Assembly (NCBI GenBank): GCA_021776635.1
Contig: JAJFFN010000002.1
Span: 62,001-126,000, forward strand
Direction of reading: 5' to 3'
Origin: Robiginitomaculum sp.
GTDB lineage: Bacteria; Pseudomonadota; Alphaproteobacteria; Caulobacterales; Maricaulaceae
Length of the DNA stretch: 64,000 nt
Positions 58,372 to 64,000 of this stretch are shown piece after piece; positions within the stretch are counted from its first letter, which is position 1; every line of letters starts with the position of its first letter. Under the pieces are notes generated by a model, which was given only the letters and a program-made list of their open reading frames with translations, was not told the DNA's origin and did no database searches. A program made the translations under genes and the position numbers.

Positions 58372-59393
58372 TGCTTAAATTATTGAAAATTATCGGACTG
58401 GCAATCGTCATAGTTCTTGGTACCTTGATTTTAATACTTGGTATAAATTACTTTAGTTCAGGTATTAAAATTGACAAACAGGTAAACTCCACTTCCAAAT
58501 CAGTTGGGTCTGTTATTACAGTTATGGACTGGAATATTGGCTATGCAGGTTTAGGCAAAGATTCTGATTTTGTCATGGACGGCGGCAAAAATTTATTGCC
58601 ACCCAGTCGGGAAATTGTAAAAACCAATGTGCAAGGTATAGCCGATATTTTAAATAAATACCCTGCAGATTTCTACTTAATGCAAGAACTATCAAAACCG
58701 GATATGCTCAATATGGGTGTGGATGTTCTTGGCGGGGTCCGTGCGGCTTTACCCGCGCATTCGTCTTGGTTTACCCATGATTTTAGTACAAAATTTATTC
58801 CCACTAAATGGGCACTTAAACATGGTTTGGCTAGTTTCACTCCCTTCGCGCCTAATAATATTTCCGTTTTACGTTTACCCAATGAACCAGAAAAGCTTGG
58901 CGGAATTATTGAGAGGCAATACCATATTCAGGTTACAGAATTTACTGAAAATGGACACGAATGGGCATTGTTTAACATTCATCTGTCTGCTTTTGATGAA
59001 GGTGGTAATATCCGTGTTCAGCAATTTGAAAAATTACTCGACATAGCCAAAGAGTTTTATGCGTCTGGTAAACATGTCGTCATTGGCGGTGATTGGAATA
59101 TGCAATTAACACCTACGGATTTTCCGAACAATACAGATATGAAGCAATTGTTCTGGCTTAAAACCTTACCAACCGAAAAACTACCTGCAAATTGGCGATT
59201 GCTATATGATGCAAATATAGCCACGGTCCGAACCAATTACCAACCATATGTCAAAGGTGAAAATTACACGACAATTATTGATGGATTTTTAGTCTCACCA
59301 AATATAGACGTGATCAACATCAAAGGGATAGATACAAATTTTGAATTTACCGACCACCAACCCGTTTTAGCACAATTTACATCGCGGCCATAA
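58368..59393 (+). CDS. Endonuclease/exonuclease/phosphatase-fold protein, membrane anchored
   Basis: A 341-residue protein with an N-terminal helix (residues 4-26) and an EEP fold: MDWNIGYAG (first strand with metal-site Asn), the QEL Glu motif (LMQELSKPD), FNIHLSAF, GGDWNMQL (Asp-x-Asn) and the terminal TDHQPVLAQF (catalytic Asp-His). All catalytic motifs are present. Such secreted or membrane-bound members include nucleases and phospholipase-like phosphodiesterases. It is translationally coupled to the upstream dehydrogenase (ATGA). Its last 17 bases overlap the end of the convergent NnrU-like gene. Confidence 0.85.
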   Translation: MMLKLLKIIGLAIVIVLGTLILILGINYFSSGIKIDKQVNSTSKSVGSVITVMDWNIGYAGLGKDSDFVMDGGKNLLPPSREIVKTNVQGIADILNKYPADFYLMQELSKPDMLNMGVDVLGGVRAALPAHSSWFTHDFSTKFIPTKWALKHGLASFTPFAPNNISVLRLPNEPEKLGGIIERQYHIQVTEFTENGHEWALFNIHLSAFDEGGNIRVQQFEKLLDIAKEFYASGKHVVIGGDWNMQLTPTDFPNNTDMKQLFWLKTLPTEKLPANWRLLYDANIATVRTNYQPYVKGENYTTIIDGFLVSPNIDVINIKGIDTNFEFTDHQPVLAQFTSRP

Positions 59394-59949
59394 CGGGGAC
59401 ACCAAACATCATCTCATGTAGATATTTCGCAAGTAGAAAGTATACCGCTACGCCAACTATGACAGCGTAAATATCACCGATTATTGTTACTTTTTTTACG
59501 GGAATGTCACGACCAGAAACTGCAATTCTGTCTATAATTGCGAACGCAAGAAAGCTACCAAAAAGTATAACCGCGTTCATCTCACCATTTGCCATAAGAT
59601 GCCCAGCACTCCACAGAATAACGGCTAAAAGCATGGGGTGTTTGACAAATTGTTTAATATATCCGCGCGGCCCATATGCGACCATGAGCATTATCAAAGC
59701 CAACAACATTAACCCCATATTGGCATGTACACCCCAATCCGGCGGAGTATAAATATTCTCAGAGGGGCGTGCTAACCCATAACCCCACAACATCAATACA
59801 AAACCTGCACCTGAAACTATAGAATAAAGCCCCATATATTTCGTAGTTCCCATTCGCAATCTTATGTCTCGTCCTGGCACTCGACTTCGAAAACTTGAAT
59901 ACAAATGCGTAGAAAAAAAAATGATTACACCGGCGAATAGAAAATAGAT
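59377..59949 (-). CDS. NnrU-like membrane protein with apparent AUC start codon
   Basis: NnrU-family protein with helices at about 1-18, 45-65, 80-100, 108-128 and a final one. Signature phrases are GTTKYMGLYSIVSGAGFVLMLWGYGLARPSENIYTPPDW and the NGEMNAVILFGSFLAFAIIDR end. The first conventional start, TTG at 59904, would drop the first helix. The frame continues upstream with a convincing hydrophobic helix (YFLFAGVIIFFSTHLYSSF) back to an in-frame stop, with no ATG/GTG/TTG. GGAGG (59955-59959) sits 5 bases before an ATC codon at 59947-59949, so I use that as start, giving 190 residues, the usual family length. The family was named for nitric oxide reductase regulation; its actual role is unsettled. 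Confidence 0.7.
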   Translation of the reverse strand: MYFLFAGVIIFFSTHLYSSFRSRVPGRDIRLRMGTTKYMGLYSIVSGAGFVLMLWGYGLARPSENIYTPPDWGVHANMGLMLLALIMLMVAYGPRGYIKQFVKHPMLLAVILWSAGHLMANGEMNAVILFGSFLAFAIIDRIAVSGRDIPVKKVTIIGDIYAVIVGVAVYFLLAKYLHEMMFGVPVMAAM

Positions 59950-60090
59950 TTTTGCCTCCCAGGTTTATTTTCAAACAAGCCATTATCTAATGGCACTTGT
60001 GCTCTATACAAATTAGTCTATACAACCGCTCGCATTACGACAAGTACTTGTTCAATAAACGAGCTGCTCTAAATTGTTTGGATACAGACC

Positions 60091-60468
60091 ATGAAAGCCG
60101 ATATTATTCTGTCCCGCAGTTTCACATTCGAAGCCGCACATTCTCTTGATTTACCCGACGGGACAGACCCGGGTTATAAAAACCTGCACGGCCATTCCTT
60201 TAGCGCCATCCTTTTTGTCAAAGGTCGGCAAGAAGACATCGACAAATGGCTGTTGGATTTTGGGTCTCTCGATCCTGTAATAGAAAGCATTCGTGCGAAA
60301 CTTGACCACGCATATTTAAACGATATCAAAGGCTTGAAATACTCAACATTGGAAAATCTCTGCGCCTATATATTCAAGCTTGCCAAGCCAATGGTTCACG
60401 GTCTGCACGGGGTAGAGATATCAAGGCACACATGCGGCCAAACTTGTAAACTGGTTCTTGATAGCTAA
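60091..60468 (+). CDS. 6-carboxytetrahydropterin synthase (QueD)-like protein with altered active site
   Basis: A 125-residue T-fold protein. Zinc-ligand histidines are visible in FEAAHSL and LHGHSF, and LDHAYLND carries the conserved Asp-His. Two usual QueD features are changed: the nucleophilic cysteine four residues before HGH is tyrosine (YKNLHGH), and the pterin-anchoring glutamate strand near the C-terminus reads ISRHTCGQTC. No other cysteine precedes HGH. It may be a known alphaproteobacterial subgroup with Cys moved to the C-terminus, or a paralogue with a different reaction. No other queuosine gene is nearby. Confidence 0.7.
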   Translation: MKADIILSRSFTFEAAHSLDLPDGTDPGYKNLHGHSFSAILFVKGRQEDIDKWLLDFGSLDPVIESIRAKLDHAYLNDIKGLKYSTLENLCAYIFKLAKPMVHGLHGVEISRHTCGQTCKLVLDS

Positions 60469-60544
60469 ATGAGATTTTTATCAGACGACCAATAGTGTCT
60501 GCTGAAATATAACCCAATATTATATTTCTAGATAATTTCCAAAA

Positions 60545-60634
60545 TGGCGGAGGGGGAGGGATTCGAACCCCCGGTACACTTCCGTGCACGCCGGTTTTCA
60601 AGACCGGTGCATTCAACCACTCTGCCACCCCTCC
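60545..60634 (-). tRNA. tRNA-Ser (anticodon UGA)
   Basis: A 90-nt cloverleaf on the minus strand with the CCA end encoded. The acceptor arms GGAGGGG and CCCCTCC pair perfectly; discriminator G; T-arm with GTTCGAATC; a long variable arm (GCACGGAAGTGT region) typical of class II tRNAs; anticodon stem CCGGT/ACCGG with loop CTTGAAA, so anticodon TGA (60598-60600). Confidence 0.97.
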
Positions 60635-60968
60635 GCAGGGATAAGTCGTGTTTGCGAGCTTACGATTGTAGGGGCGGGTTAGCAAGGCTTGCTCCCTTAC
60701 GCAAGTGCCTTGATACAGTTTTAGCAAACTATTTAAAGGATAATATATATGCGGCGTAGGGCGCCAGCACAGCGTTAAGTTTTTGGAAACCTTCTTTGCC
60801 AATTTGCTGTTAAACTAAAAAATCAAACACTTTTTAAGCCTGTCTTATAACGCGGATTTAAAGTTACTGAATTATGTTCACGCTTAATCGAGAAAAGCGG
60901 GCGTATCGTCCGTGATAAACAATTTAGGCTAAGGTAAATATATCAGCCTTGTAAAAAACGGATTTATT
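60635..60968. other. 334-bp intergenic region between tRNA-Ser and rlpA
   Basis: It holds no convincing gene. The one notable structure is an inverted repeat at 60683-60712: CAAGGCTTGC and GCAAGTGCCTTG pair over ten bases with a 2-nt bulge. It is not followed by a T-run on either strand. Promoters for the tRNA (minus) and rlpA (plus) must lie here, but I could not pick them with confidence. Confidence 0.5.
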
Positions 60969-61973
60969 ATGACAAGTTTTAAATTTAGTGGTGTTGTAAA
61001 ATTTGGTACTGTGGCTGTCATTGGGCTAACAACATTAGTACTTGGCGCGTGCGGGACAACTTCTAGCACTATGAAGGCTAATAGTGCACCAATTACCTAT
61101 AAAATGGGCCAAGGTGAACATCAACAAAAAGCTGAAGCAGTAGAGTTTACCAACAAATACTCGGCACAAACACCAGATGCACATCAACGAAAATCGCCTG
61201 CTAACCGTCCTGACTTTAAAAAGAAAAACGTTGATACAGAATTATATGCTCACCAAAAAGTTGGGAAGCCATATACGATTTTCGGTAAACGCTACACACC
61301 TAAGCATGAACCCCGTTATGATAAAACTGGTACGGCTTCTTGGTACGGGCCCAAATTCCACGGCAAGCCGACGGCAACCGGTGAGCTTTATAATATGAAC
61401 GACATTACGGCTGCTCATAAAACATTACCGTTAAATTCAATTGTCATTGTTACCAATACTGAAACTGGTAAATCACTGAATGTTCGTGTGAATGACAGAG
61501 GACCTTTTGTCGGCGACCGGATTATTGATTTGAGCCGTACAGCCGCAAATATGCTTGGACTATTTAAATCAGGTCTAGGTGAAGTTCGCGTTCAATACGC
61601 AGGTCCAGCCGACCCAATGGCACCACAAATGGCGGAAAATAAATTCAAGAGAAATCTGTTGCCAAGGCGTGCTAAAAAACCGGCATCAAGACCCGAATAT
61701 GTTGCACAAACGCCGCAGTATAAACCACTTCGTGAGTTTGGTGAAAAAGTAGTGGCACCACTGCTACAAGCAATACCCAAGTTGCAAGCTGTGCCAAAAC
61801 CCAATTTGCAAAATTTGAAATTACCTCAAAGGCCGAGCGGTGACCTAAAAGACGGTCCTATTACACTAACGATTAAAGGTCCAATCCATATGGCCTCCGA
61901 TAAAAGCGATAGCAATAATAATAAAGCTAAATTTATTCCTGCAATCAATTACAAAAATATACCCGCCAAATAA
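60969..61973 (+). CDS. rlpA: RlpA-like septal-ring lytic transglycosylase lipoprotein
   Basis: A 334-residue lipoprotein; signal peptide ending VLGAC with lipid-bearing Cys (about residue 28). After a polar linker comes the double-psi beta-barrel (about 115-210): GTASWYGPKFHGKPTATGELYNMND, AAHKTLPL, VRVNDRGPF (with the catalytic Asp) and DLSRTAANMLG. The region after 215 is Pro/Lys-rich and shows no SPOR domain, so the denuded-glycan targeting module of classic RlpA is absent. It cleaves or remodels septal peptidoglycan in studied species. A good intrinsic terminator follows. Confidence 0.88.
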   Translation: MTSFKFSGVVKFGTVAVIGLTTLVLGACGTTSSTMKANSAPITYKMGQGEHQQKAEAVEFTNKYSAQTPDAHQRKSPANRPDFKKKNVDTELYAHQKVGKPYTIFGKRYTPKHEPRYDKTGTASWYGPKFHGKPTATGELYNMNDITAAHKTLPLNSIVIVTNTETGKSLNVRVNDRGPFVGDRIIDLSRTAANMLGLFKSGLGEVRVQYAGPADPMAPQMAENKFKRNLLPRRAKKPASRPEYVAQTPQYKPLREFGEKVVAPLLQAIPKLQAVPKPNLQNLKLPQRPSGDLKDGPITLTIKGPIHMASDKSDSNNNKAKFIPAINYKNIPAK

Positions 61974-62049
61974 ATATCTGCCAAAAAAGGACCGGCGGAA
62001 AAATAAATACACTTTCAAGACTTTACGAATCTATCTGACTATGTGAGTT

Positions 62050-62079
62050 AAGGTGTGCCTAGGTACACCTTTTCTTTTT
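62050..62079 (+). terminator. Intrinsic terminator after rlpA
   Basis: AAGGTGT (62050-62056), loop of 8, ACACCTT (62065-62071), then TTCTTTTTG. It separates rlpA from dacA-tmk-holB. Confidence 0.8.
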
Positions 62080-62103
62080 GCAAAAAATAGTTATGGATAG
62101 AGT

Positions 62104-63273
62104 ATGAAGAAATTTATCTACAGCGTGATGTTTATTGCGTTACAAATCATTGTTGCGCCAAGCGTATATGGTCAATCAGAGACGAATGAGTTTCAAACAC
62201 CTGCTTCTCACATGATCATCATGGATCATGCTAGCGGCGAAATACTTTATGAAAAGAATGCCCGCGCGCCAATGTTCCCCGCATCAATGACTAAAATCAT
62301 GACCGCGTCTGTTGTTTTTGATTATTTGAAATCAGGTAAATTCGAACTAGATGACGAAATGAAAGTCAGCGTAGATGCATGGCGGCGCGGCGGTGCGGCC
62401 TCTGGGTCATCAACCATGTACCTTGAACCAAATTCAAAAGTTAAAGTCAGTGACCTTATACGCGGCGTTATTGTTCAGTCTGGCAATGATGCGTGTATCG
62501 TCTTGGCGCAGGGTATTGCAGGCAGTGAGGAAGCTTTCGCCGAATTGATGAATAACAAGGCCACTGAATTGGGATTAAGCAGCGCCAACTTTGTAAATGC
62601 CACGGGTTGGCCGCATCCTGATCATAAAATTAGCGCCTATGATTTGGTGCGTTTAGCAAGACACAGCATTTCCAGTTACCCAGAGATGTATAAAATTTAC
62701 GGGGAAAAAACTTACACGTGGAATAATATTAAACAGCCAAACAGAAACCCTTTATTTGGTTCCGGTATTTCTGGTGTGGACGGCTTGAAAACGGGGCATA
62801 CAGAAATATCAAAATATGGTTTTGTCGGCTCTGGAGTTCAAAACGGAAAACGTATTATCTTCGTGATCAATGGATTGGAAACCAATGCGGCACGCCGTTC
62901 TGAATCTCGCCGAATTATGCGCTCAGCATTTAATGATTTTAAAGTCTATTCTATTCTAAAGAAAAGCCAATCAGTCGGCTACGCAAACGTGTTTATGGGT
63001 AAAGACAAAACTGTGCCATTGGTTGCGCGTGATGATGTAAATGTAGGCGTGTATATTCCGTCAAGAGTCGACATGGAGTTTAAAATAATCTATAATGGTC
63101 CAATTCCTTCCCCAATTTATAAGGGTGACCATGTTGCAAATTTATTGGTGACAGCACCCGGGCGCACTGATGAAATTGTGCCTTTACTTGCTGGTAAGGA
63201 TGTAGACAGAAAATCAATACTCGGGCGCATTATGGTCTCTTTGCTTGACAAAATACGCGGAGAACAATCATGA
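62104..63273 (+). CDS. dacA: D-alanyl-D-alanine carboxypeptidase (PBP5/6 type)
   Basis: Periplasmic low-molecular-weight penicillin-binding protein trimming stem peptides. The signal peptide covers residues 1-23 (ending VYGQ). Active-site motifs: SxxK at Ser61-Lys64 (SMTK), SGN at 126-128 and KTG at 229-231. The C-terminal beta domain (about 285-365) is followed by an amphipathic end (RIMVSLLDKIRGEQ) suited to membrane attachment. The rlpA-dacA-tmk-holB order is conserved in alphaproteobacteria. The tmk start overlaps its stop (ATGA). Confidence 0.95.
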   Translation: MKKFIYSVMFIALQIIVAPSVYGQSETNEFQTPASHMIIMDHASGEILYEKNARAPMFPASMTKIMTASVVFDYLKSGKFELDDEMKVSVDAWRRGGAASGSSTMYLEPNSKVKVSDLIRGVIVQSGNDACIVLAQGIAGSEEAFAELMNNKATELGLSSANFVNATGWPHPDHKISAYDLVRLARHSISSYPEMYKIYGEKTYTWNNIKQPNRNPLFGSGISGVDGLKTGHTEISKYGFVGSGVQNGKRIIFVINGLETNAARRSESRRIMRSAFNDFKVYSILKKSQSVGYANVFMGKDKTVPLVARDDVNVGVYIPSRVDMEFKIIYNGPIPSPIYKGDHVANLLVTAPGRTDEIVPLLAGKDVDRKSILGRIMVSLLDKIRGEQS

Positions 63274-63911
63274 AAACTGGCAAATTCATTACATTAGAAG
63301 GCGGTGAAGGTGCTGGTAAGACAACGCAAGCATCACGGATTAAATCAGCATTGGAAAAAGCCGGCATAGAAGTAGTTATTACGCGCGAGCCGGGCGGTAC
63401 ATTTGGTGCAGAAGCCATACGTGATTTGGTGCTTGGGGGATCACATGAACGTTGGTCTGGATTAACTGAATTATTGCTAATGTATGCAGCACGGCTTGAT
63501 CATGTTGAAAAATTGATAAAGCCAGCACTTACTCGTGGTGTGTGGGTGATATGTGATCGTTTTAGCGACTCCTCAATGGCCTACCAAGGCTATGCACGTG
63601 GATTAGGGCCAGAACAAGTTGCTGCAATCGATAATGTTGTTATGCAAGGTTTCAATCCGGATTTGACTGTTTTGTTTGATATTGATCCGATATTGGCACA
63701 GCGCCGTGTTAAGACGCGCGGTGAGGACTTATCACGATTTGACACAGAGGACTTGGAATTTCACAAAGTGCTACAAACTGCATTTTTGGACATTGCCAAA
63801 AATAACCCTGAGCGTTTCAAAATTGTTGATGCCACTTTGTCGCGCGGTGCAATAGAAACACAAATAAAACATATTTTAATGAAACATTTTTCGGGGTTAC
63901 GCCTTGGCTAA
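63270..63911 (+). CDS. tmk: Thymidylate kinase
   Basis: Phosphorylates dTMP to dTDP. The 213 residues show the P-loop GGEGAGKTTQ (11-20), the DR-type motif TREPGGTFGAE, CDRFSDSSMAYQGYARGLG and the lid region RRVKTRGEDLSRFD. It overlaps dacA by 4 bases, and holB begins inside its last codons. Complete and normal. Confidence 0.96.
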   Translation: MKTGKFITLEGGEGAGKTTQASRIKSALEKAGIEVVITREPGGTFGAEAIRDLVLGGSHERWSGLTELLLMYAARLDHVEKLIKPALTRGVWVICDRFSDSSMAYQGYARGLGPEQVAAIDNVVMQGFNPDLTVLFDIDPILAQRRVKTRGEDLSRFDTEDLEFHKVLQTAFLDIAKNNPERFKIVDATLSRGAIETQIKHILMKHFSGLRLG

Positions 63912-64000
63912 ACCAGCTACAGATTTTATGCCAGAAGCTGACAAAGCTGATGGATGTCCATCCCCGCGCGAACTATATTCACTTGTTGGTCATAGGGATG
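63904..64000 (+). CDS. holB: DNA polymerase III delta' subunit, N-terminal fragment (cut by window edge)
   Basis: The frame beginning with TTG at 63904 (or ATG at 63928) runs off the window. The visible residues include SPRELYSLVGHRD, matching the HPRET...LFGHE start of alphaproteobacterial HolB. HolB is a clamp-loader subunit. tmk-holB is a conserved pair, and the overlap with the tmk end suggests coupling. Only about 32 residues are present, so the identification leans on context. Confidence 0.7.
   Translation, partial: MAKPATDFMPEADKADGCPSPRELYSLVGHRD

Noticed and set aside
59759..59983. Alternative frame upstream of the NnrU-like gene, suggesting a frameshift at a run of nine T
   Set aside because: The alternative frame gives a polar, non-family sequence, whereas the gene's own frame continues through the T-run as a hydrophobic helix; a rare start codon explains the data better than a frameshift.

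Overview
The window is an AT-rich chromosomal stretch from a member of the Alphaproteobacteria. The evidence is gene order more than any single gene: dusB-ntrB-ntrC-ntrY-ntrX-trkA-hfq-hflX-mazG, pdhA-pdhB-pdhC with a lipoyl domain on the E1 beta subunit, surE-pcm-LysM-yajC-secD-secF, rimP-nusA-ylxR-infB-rbfA and a ccmABCD block are typical alphaproteobacterial neighbourhoods. Nickel superoxide dismutase, a TRAP transporter and leaderless-looking promoters would fit a free-living marine relative of the Maricaulales/Hyphomonadaceae, but that placement is inference. No phage, insertion sequence, CRISPR array or obvious genomic island is present. Almost everything is core chromosome.

Layout. 1-5.3 kb: end of surE, pcm, a LysM protein, yajC, a small SecD-N-terminus-like protein, secD, secF. 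5.3-6.3 kb (minus): nickel superoxide dismutase (sodN), its probable maturation peptidase (sodX) and a 65-residue His-rich membrane protein resembling the start of HupE/UreJ. 6.4-9.1 kb: a DUF2157/DUF4401-type membrane protein and its GDYXXLXY partner. 9.1-18.1 kb: FtsB-like protein, pyruvate dehydrogenase (pdhA, pdhB, pdhC), an unknown membrane-anchored protein, lpdA, an acyltransferase, lipA and a COQ10/RatA-like protein, so the lipoate-dependent complex sits beside the enzyme that makes its cofactor. 18.1-32.2 kb: cinA-type amidohydrolase, ispDF, dusB, two nitrogen-type two-component systems, Trk potassium uptake, Hfq, HflX, MazG. 32.2-35 kb: cytochrome c maturation ccmD, ccmC, ccmB, ccmA (minus) with ccmE divergent. 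35-41.8 kb: yebC, an orphan small protein, a thioesterase, a Do-family protease, a candidate small RNA, an acyl-CoA synthetase, a DUF924 protein and an alpha/beta hydrolase. 41.8-48.3 kb (minus): the rimP-nusA-ylxR-infB-rbfA translation/transcription operon behind a leader with a terminator. 48.4-57.4 kb: M16 metallopeptidase, TRAP transporter dctPQM, N-end-rule leucyltransferase, SLC13-type transporter. 57.5-64 kb: dehydrogenase, EEP-family phosphodiesterase, NnrU-like membrane protein, QueD-like protein, tRNA-Ser(UGA), RlpA lipoprotein, D-Ala-D-Ala carboxypeptidase, tmk, start of holB.

Most interesting signals. (1) At 38306-38425 a textbook sigma-54 promoter (TGGCACG-N4-TTGC) is followed at the right distance by about 95 nt of three hairpins ending in a strong intrinsic terminator, with inverted repeats about 60 and 110 bp upstream. 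This looks like an undescribed sigma-54-dependent small RNA. (2) The NtrC encoded here has lost the GAFTGA loop and the Walker B glutamate, and NtrX also lacks GAFTGA, so neither local regulator looks able to fire that promoter. (3) REP-like palindromes (8-bp arms, 4-nt loop) have been accommodated in frame inside the interdomain linkers of both PdhB and PdhC. (4) A small protein resembling only the N-terminus of SecD lies between yajC and secD. (5) A HupE-like mini-protein heads the nickel SOD operon. (6) An nnrU-like gene appears to use an AUC start codon. All functional calls rest on motif recognition by eye. No database search was run.
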